64,000 nt of DNA, taken from assembly GCA_900319715.1 (NCBI GenBank), contig ONPM01000028.1, positions 1 through 64,000 on the forward strand. Direction: 5' to 3'. The notes beneath the pieces are model-generated. The model ran no database searches, was not told where the DNA came from, and was given only the letters and a program-made list of their open reading frames with translations. Source of the stretch: an uncultured Prevotella sp. (GTDB lineage Bacteria > Bacteroidota > Bacteroidia > Bacteroidales > Bacteroidaceae). Positions 8,480 through 18,514 of this stretch are shown in pieces (within the stretch, counting starts at the first letter, position 1; every line of letters starts with the position of its first letter). The position numbers and the translations under genes are program-made.

Positions 8480-9190
8480 ATGATAAAAATGAGAGTAAGA
8501 AAGATTATCCCAGCCCTTTTCGCCCTGCTGATGCCAATGGGTGCTATGGCCCAAGAAGAATACCCGGACGTATCACCTACCGCTACCTACACTGACACTG
8601 AAGGCAACCCCGCTGAAAGCGATAAGGATAACACACAAATTGCCGGCCAGGCGCCGCTATCCGTCAATTTCTATGCCAATCCCACCGGCATGGGTGACTA
8701 CATCCCCAACTTCGAATGGCACTTCCGGCGATTGGGAGAAACGAAAGACTTCATGGTCCGCTATGAAGAAAATACTGACTACACATTCAACGATGCAGGC
8801 ACCACTATGGTTACCCTTCGTACCACACTCAACAATGGAGAAATAGAACTCGACTCCGTGTCCTTCAATGTTGTTATCAGTGTGAGTACACTCCTCTTCC
8901 CTAACGCCTTCTCACCCAATGGCGACGAAGACAACCCAATTTTCAAGGCAAAGGAGTACCGCAGCATCATCGAGTTCCACGCCTACATCTTTAACCGTTG
9001 GGGGCAGAAACTCTACGAATGGACGGATCCCGCCGAGGGCTGGGATGGCACCTACAAGGGCAAGGATGTCAAAGAAGGCGTCTATTTCCTCCTATGCCGT
9101 GCAAAGGGTGCAGATGGAACGGAATATAACATCCGCAAGGACATCAACCTTCTGCGCGGTTTCCTCGATGAGAATTCCTACAACCAATAG
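8480..9190 (+). CDS. PKD-like protein with T9SS type B (gliding-associated) C-terminal sorting domain
   Basis: About 236 residues: a signal peptide ending AMA-QEE, a PKD-like middle (APLSVNFYANPTGMGDY ... FNDAGTTMVTLRT), and a C-terminal domain with LFPNAFSPNGDEDNP, FNRWGQKLYEW and GWDGTYKGKDVKEGVYF. The last block is the hallmark of the type B sorting domain that directs export through the type IX system to the cell surface. Start choices are the ATG at 8480 or 8489. The TTG at 8468 overlaps the -7 box and is rejected. The gene ends nine bases before uvrA and may share its transcript. The function beyond surface export is unknown. Confidence 0.82.
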   Translation: MIKMRVRKIIPALFALLMPMGAMAQEEYPDVSPTATYTDTEGNPAESDKDNTQIAGQAPLSVNFYANPTGMGDYIPNFEWHFRRLGETKDFMVRYEENTDYTFNDAGTTMVTLRTTLNNGEIELDSVSFNVVISVSTLLFPNAFSPNGDEDNPIFKAKEYRSIIEFHAYIFNRWGQKLYEWTDPAEGWDGTYKGKDVKEGVYFLLCRAKGADGTEYNIRKDINLLRGFLDENSYNQ

Positions 9191-9510
9191 ACCGTCAGCA
9201 TGAAAGAAGAGACAAGCATCAACGTATATGGTGCGCGGGTACACAATCTGAAGGACATCGACTGCGTCATCCCCCACCACTCCCTCACCGTCATCACCGG
9301 GCTCAGCGGCTCGGGCAAGTCCAGCCTGGCCTTCGACACCATCTTCGCCGAGGGTCAGCGCCGCTATATCGAGACCTTCTCGGCCTACGCCCGCAACTTC
9401 CTCGGCGGCATGGAGCGGCCCGATGTCGACAAGATCACCGGCCTCTCGCCCGTCATCAGCATCGAGCAGAAGACCACCAACAAGAATCCTCGCTCCACCG
9501 TGGGCACCAC

Positions 9511-9542
<32 letters not shown>

Positions 9543-10490
9543 TTGCCCGTGCCGGCCGTGCCTACAGCTACGCCACCGGCGAGGAGATGGTGAAATACAC
9601 CGAGGAGCGCGTGGTCGACATGATCCTCCACGACTATGCTGGGCGGAAAATCTTCATCCTCGCCCCGCTGGTGCGAAGCCGCAAGGGCCACTACCGCGAG
9701 CTTTTCGAGTCCATGCGCCGCAAGGGCTATCTGAACATCCGCGTCGACGGGCAGATGATGGAGATTACCCGAGGCATGAAAGTGGACCGCTATAAGAACC
9801 ACGACATCGAGGTGGTGATCGACAAGTCCCCCTCTGCATGAGGGTCCGGGCGAGGTCACCCCCGACGAGCGGCTGAAGAAGTCGGTCGCCATTGCCATGA
9901 AGCAGGGCGACGGTCTGATCATGATCCTCGACAAAGACACGGGCAGCATCAAGCATTTCTCCAAGCGGCTGATGTGTCCGACTACGGGCATAAGCTACTC
10001 AGACCCAGCGCCTAACAGCTTTTCGTTCAACTCACCTCAAGGCGCCTGTCCCCATTGCAAGGGCTTGGGCGTCATCAACGAGATCGACCTCACGAAGGTG
10101 ATGCCCGACCGCCGTCTGAGCATCTACGAAGGGGGCATCGTGCCCCTCGGCAAGTATAAGAACCCTGCCCGACGACGCCATCCGCGAGGTGCTCTACGGG
10201 TCGCTCGAGAACGTGCGCATCGACAAGGAGCTCGTCCACACCTCCAGCGACTACTTCATCGCCTTCGACGGCATCATCAAGTACCTGCGCAACGTGATGG
10301 ACAACGACGACTCCACGGCCGGGCAGAAGTGGGCCGACCAGTTCCTGGCCGAATGCGAGTGCCCGGAGTGCCACGGCCAGCGCCTGAACCGCGAGGCCCT
10401 CTCCTACCGCTTCGGCGGCAAGAACATCGCCGAGCTCGCCGCGATGGACATCTCCGAGCTGCGCGAGTGGATAGTGGAGTTAGAGGAGAA

Positions 10491-10518
10491 TCGGGGGTAC
10501 GGAGATACCCCCGCGCCA
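10491..10518. repeat. GC-rich palindromic insert in uvrA, copy 1
   Basis: CGGGGGTAC and its inverse ATACCCCCG surround a short loop, followed by CGCCA. It encodes RGYGDTPAP between LEEN and SRLTPQQ, where relatives have a short linker. The same words recur at 10957-10999. Confidence 0.65.
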
Positions 10519-10646
10519 TCGAGACTCACCCCTCAGCAATACGCCATCGCCCAGGAAATCCTGAAGGAGATCCGCACGCGCCTCGACTTCCTACTCGACG
10601 TAGGCCTCGACTATCTCTCGCTCAACCGCCAGTCGGCCTCGCTCTC

Positions 10647-10679
<33 letters not shown>

Positions 10680-10956
10680 GCAGATTGGCTCGCAGCTTGT
10701 CAACGTGCTCTACATCCTCGACGAGCCAAGCATCGGCCTGCACCAGCGCGACAACCAGCGCCTCATCCAATCGCTGAAACAGCTCCGCGACCTGGGCAAC
10801 ACCGTCATCGTCGTCGAGCACGACGAGGATATGATGCGCAATGCCGACTGGATCATCGACATCGGCCCCCGTGCCGGCCGCAAGGGCGGCGAGGTGGTGT
10901 TCCAGGGCACTCCCGCCGAGCTGCTGAAGAGCAACACGCTGACGGCTTCGTATCTT

Positions 10957-10999
10957 CGGGGGTACCGCACCCCCGCGCCACCGCACCCCCGCGCCACCG
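10957..10999. repeat. GC-rich palindromic insert in uvrA, copy 2
   Basis: CGGGGGTACCGCACCCCCG forms a hairpin, and the CGCACCCCCGCGCCAC word is then repeated in tandem. It encodes RGYRTPAPPHPRAT in the variable linker before the second ATPase half. The frame is kept. Confidence 0.65.
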
Positions 11000-12030
11000 A
11001 ACAAGGCACCCTGCTCCTAAAAGGCTGCTCGGGCAACAACCTCAAGCACATCGACGTGGAGTTCCCGCTGGGAAAGCTGATCCTCGTCACGGGAGTCTCC
11101 GGCTCCGGCAAGTCCACGCTCATCAACGAGACGCTCCAGCCCATCCTCTCGCACCACTTCTACCACTCGCTGAAGCGCCCCATGCCCTACGACAGCATCG
11201 AGGGGCTGGAACATATCGACAAGGTGGTCAACGTCGACCAGAGCCCCATCGGCCGCACGCCGCGCTCCAATCCCGCCACCTACACGGGCGTCTTCGCCGA
11301 TATCCGCTCGCTCTTCGTCAACCTGCCCGAGGCCAAGATCCGCGGCTACAAGCCCGGACGCTTCTCGTTCAACGTGAAGGGCGGGCGCTGCGAGACCTGC
11401 GGGGGCAACGGCTACAAGACCATCGAGATGAACTTCCTGCCCGACATCCAGGTGCCCTGCGAAGCCTGCCACGGCAAGCGCTACAACCGCGAGACGCTCG
11501 AAGTGCGCTACAAGGGCAAGTCGATCGCCGACGTGCTCGACATGACCATCAACCAGGCCGTGGAGTTCTTTGAGAACGTGCCCGACATCCTCCGCAAGAT
11601 CAAGACCATCCAGGACGTGGGCCTCGGCTACATCAAGCTGGGCCAGCCCTCCACCACCCTCTCCGGCGGCGAGAGCCAGCGCATCAAGCTCGCCACCGAA
11701 CTGTCGAAGAAGGACACGGGCCAGACCCTCTACATCCTCGACGAGCCCACCACGGGCCTGCACTTCGAGGACATCCGCATCCTGATGCAAGTGCTCCGCA
11801 AGCTCGTCGACCGGGGCAACACCGTCATCGTCATCGAGCACAACCTCGACGTCATCCGCCAGGCCGACTGGATCATCGACATGGGTCCCGAGGGCGGCCG
11901 CAAGGGAGGCCAGGTCCTCACCGTGGGCACCCCCGCCGAGGTGGCCCAGAGCGACAAGGGCTACACACCGAAATATCTTAAGAAATAAACGTTATGACAT
12001 TACCAAGAATAAATAAACAAAACCGTAATT

Positions 12031-12594
12031 ATGACTAAACAAGACTACGAACAAAAGATTCAGGAGTTGGAGACCCACATTCGGCAACTGCAACAGGCCA
12101 ATATCGAATTAGTAAATCGTAACATGCAGATGTCCCAGCAGTTGGATGCCTTCTACGACGTACGGCGTCGCATACAGATGCTTAAAGAATTGGTGGTTCG
12201 CCACAAGGAGTTAATGAGACATGCCGACCTGCGTGACGACGACGAACTGCTGGCACTCATCGAGACGAGGTTGGAAGAAGAACTGCCTCACGAAAACCCA
12301 GACTTCGGACTGCAGGAGTTAGCCCAGATGATTGGTACCTCCCAGACACGCATTATTGAGATGTTCCGCCGTTCTAAATTACACAAGTCTGTTGATGACT
12401 ATCTGGATTATTTGCGCGTGCTACGCTCCATGCACTATCTTCAGGAAAAACCCTCATGGAGTGTCGCTGCCTGTGCCCAGCAGGCTGGTTTCAGCGTGGT
12501 GCGTACCTTCAACCGCAAGTTCCAAGATGCCCTCGGCATGACACCACACGAATTCCGCATGCTTCTGGAGAGCGGACGTGAAAACATCAAATAA
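12031..12594 (+). CDS. AraC-type transcriptional regulator with N-terminal coiled coil
   Basis: 187 residues. Residues 1-60 are a heptad-rich coiled coil (YEQKIQELETHIRQLQQANIELVNR). Residues 90-185 form an AraC/XylS double helix-turn-helix: LQELAQMIGTSQTRIIEMFRRS is the first HTH, and VAACAQQAGFSVVRTFNRKFQDALGMTPHEFR is the second with its family signature. There is no ligand-binding cupin, so the coiled coil probably mediates dimerisation or partner contact. It starts 42 bases after uvrA and may be cotranscribed. Its targets are unknown. A strong hairpin follows the stop. Confidence 0.82.
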   Translation: MTKQDYEQKIQELETHIRQLQQANIELVNRNMQMSQQLDAFYDVRRRIQMLKELVVRHKELMRHADLRDDDELLALIETRLEEELPHENPDFGLQELAQMIGTSQTRIIEMFRRSKLHKSVDDYLDYLRVLRSMHYLQEKPSWSVAACAQQAGFSVVRTFNRKFQDALGMTPHEFRMLLESGRENIK

Positions 12595-12630
12595 TAAGTC
12601 CATGCTTTAATTTCCATTTAGGAAATAAAA

Positions 12631-12664
12631 AATCCCGTTGAACTCATCCAAGTCCAACGGGATT
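12631..12664. terminator. Bidirectional terminator between the AraC gene and nuoN
   Basis: AATCCCGTTG and CAACGGGATT form a perfect 10-bp stem around a 14-nt loop. On the minus strand the stem is followed by TTTTTTATTT, an intrinsic terminator signal for the nuo operon, which ends at 12668. It also lies downstream of the plus-strand AraC gene. Confidence 0.85.
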
Positions 12665-12667
12665 ACT

Positions 12668-14075
12668 CTAATTTGGAAGCCAGACGCCGAAGAGAGCCAC
12701 GCCGACGGTGCAGATGGCCAGGGCTGCCTTGGTGTTGAGGTCGCTCTGGAACGTGGGCAGCGGCGTGTCGGTCTTGGTGATATACATGGCCTTCACGATC
12801 AGCAGATAGTAGTAGAGCGAGATGACCGTGTTGACCAGGGCGACGAAGACCACGAAATAGGCGGCAGCACTACCCTGCTCGGCGGCGGCCATGAACACGA
12901 AGAACTTCGAGAACATGCCTGCGAAGGGCGGGATGCCGGCCAGCGAGAAGAGCGAGAGCGTCATGAGGAACGACAGCTTCGGATTGGTCTGATAGAAGCC
13001 GTTGTAGGCTGCCATGTCCGTGCGGCCGCCGTTCTTCTGCTCCACCACGTTGATCACGGTGAAGACCGCCATATTGGCCACGATATAGACCAGCACATAG
13101 TACGTGAGCGCGGCGATACCGGCCTGCGAGTTGCCCACGACGGCCAGCATGATGTAGCCCGCCTGCGAGATGCTCGAGAAGGCCATGAACCGCTTGAGCT
13201 CCGACTGGCGGATGGCGAAGAGGTTGGCCACGGTGATCGACAGCACAATGACGATGTAGAGCAGATACTCCCAGTAGTAGACCAGCGGCCGTGATGGCGG
13301 CGGCACCCTTGGAGATGACACTCAGATAGCCGGTGACGGGCGTGGGCGCTCCCTCGTAGGTGTCGGCCGTCCAGAAGTGGAAGGGCACCAGCGAGATCTT
13401 GAAGCCCAGACCGCTGAAGAAGAACACGAGGCCCATGATAATCATCGAACATTGAACGTCGAACATTGAACATTTTTCGGCCAGGACGGCTGCCACATCG
13501 TCGAAATACAATGTTCCGGTGAAGCCGTAGATGAACGAGATGCCATAGAGCATCACGCCGCTGGAGAACGTGGCCACGAGGATGTACTTCGCAGCACCCT
13601 CGGCCGAGTTCTGCTTCCACTTGTCGAAGGCCACCATACAGGCCAGGGGCACAGAGGCGGTCTCCAGTCCGAGGAAGAACAGCATGAAATTGCCGCTCGA
13701 CATCATGATGAACATACCGAGCAGCGTGGAAATCAACAGCATGTAGAACTCTCCGGCCAGACGCTGCGTCTTCTCGACCCACGGCTGGGCCATGAGCACC
13801 ACGATAAGGGAACCGAAGACGAGAATGGACTTCATCACATTCACGGCCGGCGTAGCCAGATAGAGGCCGCCGAAGGCGGATACAGGCTCGGGATGGCTGC
13901 CGGCGGTGCAGAACGTGCCACACAGCGAGATCACCATCAGAGCCACCATCAGCCGGAAGAGCGACTTGCACTTCGACTCACTCTTATGCAGCACGAAGTC
14001 GGCGACAAACATGATCACCAGGGCGAGAACCAAAGCGATCTCGGGACCCATTTTAAGGAATTCACTATAATTCAT
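12668..14075 (-). pseudogene. nuoN: nuoN, complex I membrane subunit N, frame-broken near 13290
   Basis: NuoN is one of three antiporter-like proton-pumping subunits of complex I. The N-terminal part (14075 to about 13290) is in one frame, with MGPEIALVLALVIMFVADF and [19 protein letters not shown]. The C-terminal part, from [18 protein letters not shown] through [19 protein letters not shown] to 12668, is in another. At the junction about a dozen residues found in relatives after KGAAA appear lost, with a frame change. A 7-bp-period array at 13444-13473 is encoded in frame as CSMFDVQCSM in a loop. If real, the break would remove the last third of the pump. It may instead be an assembly deletion, since the rest of the operon is well conserved. 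Confidence 0.85.
13444..13473. repeat. Heptad array inside nuoN
   Basis: Four heptamers on the minus strand (TTCAATG TTCGACG TTCAATG / TTCGATG) lie in the coding frame and give CSMFDVQCSM between LAEK and IIMGLVFF. Relatives have no such motif here. Related heptamers recur at 55049-55076 upstream of pgk. Confidence 0.65.
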
Positions 14076-14093
14076 ATCTTTCGTCCTCCTTCT

Positions 14094-15614
14094 TTACATG
14101 ACACCAATTGATTGTAAGATACTGCCGGCGGCGGGCGAGATCATGTTGCTCACCCAGAACGGGAACGTGCCGAGGCCTGCCACACAGAAGATGAGGCAGA
14201 TGACGGCGACGCGCTCGTCCCATGTAGCATCGGTCAGCTCGAGATAGTGCTTGTTCTCCACCTCGCCATAGAGGATCTTGCCGACCACGCGCAGGATGTA
14301 GACTGCCGTGACGACAATCGACGTACAGGCGATGATCGTGGCCACCATGCGGAACGAGTTGTTCGGGTCGCCAGAGAGCGGCTCAGCACCGAAGGCACCC
14401 ACGAAGATGGTCATCTCGGCAATGAAGCCCGAGAAGCCCGGCAAGCCGAGGTTGGCCAGACCGGCGATGACATAACCCACGGCGAGGAAGGGCATGATCT
14501 TCATCAGACCGGCCAGCTCGCGGATGTCGCGGGTATGGGTGCGGCCGTAGATCATACCGATGAGGGCAAAGAAAAGAGCCGTCATCAGTCCGTGGGAGAG
14601 CATCTGCAGGATGGCGCCCGTGACCGCCGTCTGGCTCATCATGAGCAGGGCAAAGAGCACCAGTCCGCAATGCGACACCGACGAGTAGGCGTTGATGTAT
14701 TTCAGGTCGGTCTGCACGCAGGCGCTCAGCGCACCGTAGACCACAGAGATGGTGGTGAGGATGAGGAAGATCCACGACAGATCCTGCGCAGCCTCAGGCA
14801 GCAGGTACATGGCCACACGGAAGCAGCCATAGCCTCCGAGCTTCATCAGCACACCGGCATGGAGCATCGACACGGCGGTAGGCGCGGAGGCATGACCGTC
14901 GGGTGACCATGTGTGGAACGGGAACAGGGCTCCCAGCACACCGAAGCCGATGAAGATGAAGGGGAAGAAGATGTTCTGTATCCAGCCGGGAATGGCATGG
15001 GCAGCAGCAATCGTCGTCAGCTCAAACGTGTATGTGCCGCTGTACTGGCCGTTGAAGAAGTAGATGCCCAGCAGACCGAGGATCAGCAGGGCCGAGCCTC
15101 CCATCAGCATCAACGTCAGCTTCATGGCCGAATACTCCTTATGACCAGAACCCCAGACACCAATCAACAGGTACATCGGGATGAGGGCCACCTCGTAGAA
15201 CATAAACATCGTGAAGAGGTCGGTAGAGATGAAGAAGCCGAACACTCCCGTGGAGAGCAGCGTGAACCAGAGGAAATATTCCTTCGTCAGCGGCTTCAGC
15301 TGCCACGAGGCGAAGGTGCCCGTGAACACGATGATGCTCGACAGGAGCAACATAACCACGCTGATGCCGTCGACACCCACCGAATAGGCGATGTTCAGCG
15401 GCTTGAACCAGGGCACACTATAGGTAAGCAGCATCTCAGCGGTATTGCCAGCCGAACGCTCCTGGATGAAATATATCGTCAGCCAGATGGAGAGGGCCAG
15501 CAGACACGAGGAGCCGGCCACCATTACACCACGCACCTGATTGAGATTCTTGGCAAGCCACAATCCCAAAAGCATCAGGGCGAGAATCAGTACGAAAACA
15601 CTTAATATACTCAT
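14094..15614 (-). CDS. nuoM: nuoM, complex I membrane subunit M
   Basis: 506 residues with about fourteen transmembrane helices, of the Mrp-antiporter-like proton-pumping family. Visible conserved blocks are GVDGISVVMLLLSS, FYEVALIPMYLLIGVWG (helix 5 with the essential Glu), FPFHTWSPDGHASAPTAVSMLHAGVLMKLGGYG and YSSVSHCGLVLFAL. The Lys and Glu residues of the proton path are present by eye. The length is normal for NuoM and no interruption is seen. It starts 37 bases after nuoL, and that spacer holds a heptad array. It is translated between nuoL and nuoN in the operon. Confidence 0.93.
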   Translation of the reverse strand: MSILSVFVLILALMLLGLWLAKNLNQVRGVMVAGSSCLLALSIWLTIYFIQERSAGNTAEMLLTYSVPWFKPLNIAYSVGVDGISVVMLLLSSIIVFTGTFASWQLKPLTKEYFLWFTLLSTGVFGFFISTDLFTMFMFYEVALIPMYLLIGVWGSGHKEYSAMKLTLMLMGGSALLILGLLGIYFFNGQYSGTYTFELTTIAAAHAIPGWIQNIFFPFIFIGFGVLGALFPFHTWSPDGHASAPTAVSMLHAGVLMKLGGYGCFRVAMYLLPEAAQDLSWIFLILTTISVVYGALSACVQTDLKYINAYSSVSHCGLVLFALLMMSQTAVTGAILQMLSHGLMTALFFALIGMIYGRTHTRDIRELAGLMKIMPFLAVGYVIAGLANLGLPGFSGFIAEMTIFVGAFGAEPLSGDPNNSFRMVATIIACTSIVVTAVYILRVVGKILYGEVENKHYLELTDATWDERVAVICLIFCVAGLGTFPFWVSNMISPAAGSILQSIGVM

Positions 15615-15620
15615 CTTGTT

Positions 15621-15655
15621 ATTTACTATTTTACAATTTACAATTTACGATTTAA
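15621..15655. repeat. Heptad array in the nuoL-nuoM spacer
   Basis: Five consecutive 7-mers (ATTTACT, ATTTTAC, AATTTAC, AATTTAC, GATTTAA) fill the spacer and reach into the nuoL stop codon. No inverted partner is visible. Confidence 0.6.
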
Positions 15656-17646
15656 ATGCACAATAGGATGAGCGTTAAAGCAACAGAGCCTGTGAGGAAC
15701 CACACGGCATACTGACGCACGTCGCCAGACTGCCAAGGACGGATACTCTCGCCAGCCTCGTTGGCACCCCAGGCCAGGAAGTTGAACGTGCCGTCGACCA
15801 CATGACGGTCGAACCAGGCAATCGGCGTGGAGATGCAACGGAAGATGACACGATGGGTAACCCACTGCCAGATCTCGTCCTGATAGAAACGCTTGTAGGC
15901 CGCACGGTGCAGACGCGGGAACTGCTTGTACAGACGGTCGGCAATCGGCTGAGACTCACCCTTATAGATATAGGTGGCCAGGCAGATGCTCAGGATGGCA
16001 ATCACCGTCGACGTGGCAGCAATGGCCACATCGAAGTGGATCGTGTAGTCCTGACCACTGGCGGTAACGAACTGTCCGAAACTGCCACCCCACCCAGCGA
16101 AGCCTGCAATGGTGGAATAGATACCCACCACCATCGTGATCACGCAGAGCACAATCAGAGGAATGGTCATCGAAGCGGGAGCCTCATGGGGGGTATGGTG
16201 CTCGTGGGCTTCCTTGTTCTCAGTACCCCAGAAGATGCCGTAGTAGAGACGGAACATGTAGAAGGCCGTCATAGCGGCGATGCCCGTCATGATCCAGCCC
16301 ACCACCGGACTGTACTGGAAGCAGGCAGAGATGATCTCGTCCTTCGAGCTGAAGCCCGAGAAGAACGGGATGCCCGCAATGGCCAGACAGGAGATGAGGA
16401 AGGTGATATGGGTGACAGGCATATACTTGCGCAGGCCGCCCATGAAGGCCATCTCGTTGGAGTGGACGGCATGGATGATACAACCGGCACCGAGGAACAG
16501 ACAAGCCTTGAACATGGCGTGGGTGAACAAATGGAACATTGAAGCCATGTAACCCAGCTGGGCGTGGTCGTCGTAGATAGCGCCGTTGTGAGAAGGCAGA
16601 CAGACACCCAGCGCCACCATCATAAAGGCAATCTGCGAGATGGTGGAGAAGGCCAGCACACGCTTGATGTCGCTTTGGGCACAGGCCACGGCAGCGGCAT
16701 AGAAAGCGGTGAACACACCCACCCACACCACGACGCTCAGCGCATGAGGTGCGAAGTGGATCCACAGAGGGAACATGCGAGCAATCTGGAACACACCGGC
16801 CACCACCATCGTAGCGGCGTGGATGAGTGCAGACACAGGCGTCGGACCCTCCATGGCATCGGGCAGCCAGATGTGCAACGGGAACATGGCACTCTTACCG
16901 GCACCACCGATGAACATCAGCACAAGAGCCGTCGGGATGATGAAACTGCCAGCAGCCAAAGCACGGGTAATGTTGCCCTGGATGAAAGGAGTGGTACCCT
17001 CGCCCATCACCACCTCCGTACCATGACCGGCGAAGGAGAAGCTGAACGAATCGGTGTAATAGCCGAACATCAGGATACCGATGAGGAAGAACATATCGGC
17101 GAAGCGCGTCACGATGAAAGCCTTCTTCGAGGCAGCGATGGCGGGCTTCAACGGATAGTAGAAACCGATGAGCAGGTAGGAGCTGACACCCACGAGTTCC
17201 CAGAACATATACATCTGGAAGATGTTCGTGGCGAGCACCAGACCCAGCATCGACATCGAGAAGAGGCTCAGGAAAGCGTAGTAGCGCTGGAAACCCTTCT
17301 CACCGTGCATATAGCCGAATGAGTAGATATGGACCATCAACGACACGGTGGAGATGACGATGAGCATCATCACCGAGATAGGATCCAGAAGGATACCCAT
17401 GTCGAAGTGGAGATTGCCCAGCGGCAGCCAAGTGTAGTTGTAGGGAACAATCGTCTGGAAAGCGCCGTTCACACGCTCAGCCGTAAAGTACTGGAAGGCC
17501 GTGGTGTACGACAGGATCGTGACGATTCCGAGCGAGCAAGTGCCGATAAGGCCTGCCGTCTTATGCTGCATCTTCATGCCAGCCAGTCCCAGAACAAGGA
17601 ACGACAGCAGCGGCAGAAGCATGATAAAAATCGTGTAACTATACAT
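15652..17646 (-). CDS. nuoL: nuoL, complex I membrane subunit L
   Basis: 664 residues, the distal proton-pumping subunit with the long lateral helix at the C-terminus. Conserved blocks are LDPISVMMLIVISTVSLMVHIYSFGYM, FWELVGVSSYLLIGFYY, PLHIWLPDAMEGPTPVSALIHAATMVVAGVF, STISQIAFMMVALG and a C-terminal extension typical of NuoL rather than NuoM/N. The length is normal and the frame intact. It lies between nuoK and nuoM with short spacers. The start MYSYTIFIMLLPLLSF is the usual N-terminus position. Confidence 0.93.
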   Translation of the reverse strand: MYSYTIFIMLLPLLSFLVLGLAGMKMQHKTAGLIGTCSLGIVTILSYTTAFQYFTAERVNGAFQTIVPYNYTWLPLGNLHFDMGILLDPISVMMLIVISTVSLMVHIYSFGYMHGEKGFQRYYAFLSLFSMSMLGLVLATNIFQMYMFWELVGVSSYLLIGFYYPLKPAIAASKKAFIVTRFADMFFLIGILMFGYYTDSFSFSFAGHGTEVVMGEGTTPFIQGNITRALAAGSFIIPTALVLMFIGGAGKSAMFPLHIWLPDAMEGPTPVSALIHAATMVVAGVFQIARMFPLWIHFAPHALSVVVWVGVFTAFYAAAVACAQSDIKRVLAFSTISQIAFMMVALGVCLPSHNGAIYDDHAQLGYMASMFHLFTHAMFKACLFLGAGCIIHAVHSNEMAFMGGLRKYMPVTHITFLISCLAIAGIPFFSGFSSKDEIISACFQYSPVVGWIMTGIAAMTAFYMFRLYYGIFWGTENKEAHEHHTPHEAPASMTIPLIVLCVITMVVGIYSTIAGFAGWGGSFGQFVTASGQDYTIHFDVAIAATSTVIAILSICLATYIYKGESQPIADRLYKQFPRLHRAAYKRFYQDEIWQWVTHRVIFRCISTPIAWFDRHVVDGTFNFLAWGANEAGESIRPWQSGDVRQYAVWFLTGSVALTLILLCI

Positions 17647-17682
17647 AATCTTAACTACTTTACTTCCTAACTTCTTTAACTA

Positions 17683-17991
17683 CTATCTTTTCATATTCTG
17701 GATACTGTCTACGCTGTCACTATTGAAGTTGCGGTAGACATTGATGATGATGGCGATGGCAACAGCCGTTTCCGCAGCAGCGACGCCAATGCCGAAGATC
17801 GACATGAAGAAGCCCTCCAGCTGGCCGGGGAACAGCAGACGGTTAAAGGCGGCAAAGTTGATCTCCACGGCGTTGAGGATCAGCTCCACGGAGATAAGCA
17901 TGGCTATCAGGTTACGGCGCGAGATGAAACCATAGACGCCGATGAAGAACAGCAGGGCGCTGAGAATGAAATAATATTGTACAGGTACCAT
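17683..17991 (-). CDS. nuoK: nuoK, complex I membrane subunit K
   Basis: 102 residues with three transmembrane helices. MISVELILNAVEINFAAFNR carries the two conserved membrane glutamates of NuoK (LISVELMLNAVN-type motif) that take part in the central proton channel, and VAAAETAVAIAIIINVYR is the conserved third helix. It lies three bases after the nuoJ stop, as is usual in this operon. Confidence 0.93.
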   Translation of the reverse strand: MVPVQYYFILSALLFFIGVYGFISRRNLIAMLISVELILNAVEINFAAFNRLLFPGQLEGFFMSIFGIGVAAAETAVAIAIIINVYRNFNSDSVDSIQNMKR

Positions 17992-17994
17992 AGC

Positions 17995-18510
17995 TTACTT
18001 CTCCTTTCTTGCAATAGCCAAACCACCGATGATACATGCCAGCAGGAACACCGAGATGAGCTCGAAGGGGAGCACATACTGGTACTTGTCGGCTCCGACG
18101 AGGGCATGGCCGATCTCATTCATCGGCACCTCCACGTCGGCCACCTGACAGGCGGCATACATAAACTTATTCTTCATGAGAACGGCACAGACCATGAGCA
18201 GTCCCACGAGCGACAGAATCGCTCCGAAGACTACACGGCTGCCCTTCACCCGTTCCATAAGACCCTGCAGAGAGCGCTTGCCCACCAGTTGGATGGCGAA
18301 CACATAAAGCATCGTCACGCCACCGGCATAGACCGAGATCTGGGCTGCGCCAAGGAATGTATAGTCGAGCAGGAAATAAAGACCTGCCACGCCAAAGAGC
18401 ACGAACAACAGGAATGTTGCGGCCCGCATAATCCGCTTCGTCATCACACACATCACGGCAGAACCGAGTATGACAACGGCGAGAATGATAAACATTACAT
18501 AATTTGCCAT
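17995..18510 (-). CDS. nuoJ: nuoJ, complex I membrane subunit J
   Basis: 171 residues with five hydrophobic helices. FGVAGLYFLLDYTFLGAAQISVYAGGVTMLYVFAIQLVGKR is the conserved third helix containing the pi-bulge region and Tyr/Gly residues of NuoJ. The protein lies beside NuoA and NuoK in the membrane arm and helps couple quinone reduction to proton transfer. It sits four bases after nuoI and three before nuoK. Confidence 0.92.
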   Translation of the reverse strand: MANYVMFIILAVVILGSAVMCVMTKRIMRAATFLLFVLFGVAGLYFLLDYTFLGAAQISVYAGGVTMLYVFAIQLVGKRSLQGLMERVKGSRVVFGAILSLVGLLMVCAVLMKNKFMYAACQVADVEVPMNEIGHALVGADKYQYVLPFELISVFLLACIIGGLAIARKEK

Positions 18511-18514
18511 ATCG

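Noticed and set aside
12870..13287. Continuation of the N-terminal nuoN frame past the break
   Set aside because: Past about 13290 this frame no longer encodes NuoN-like sequence; the family sequence is in the other frame.
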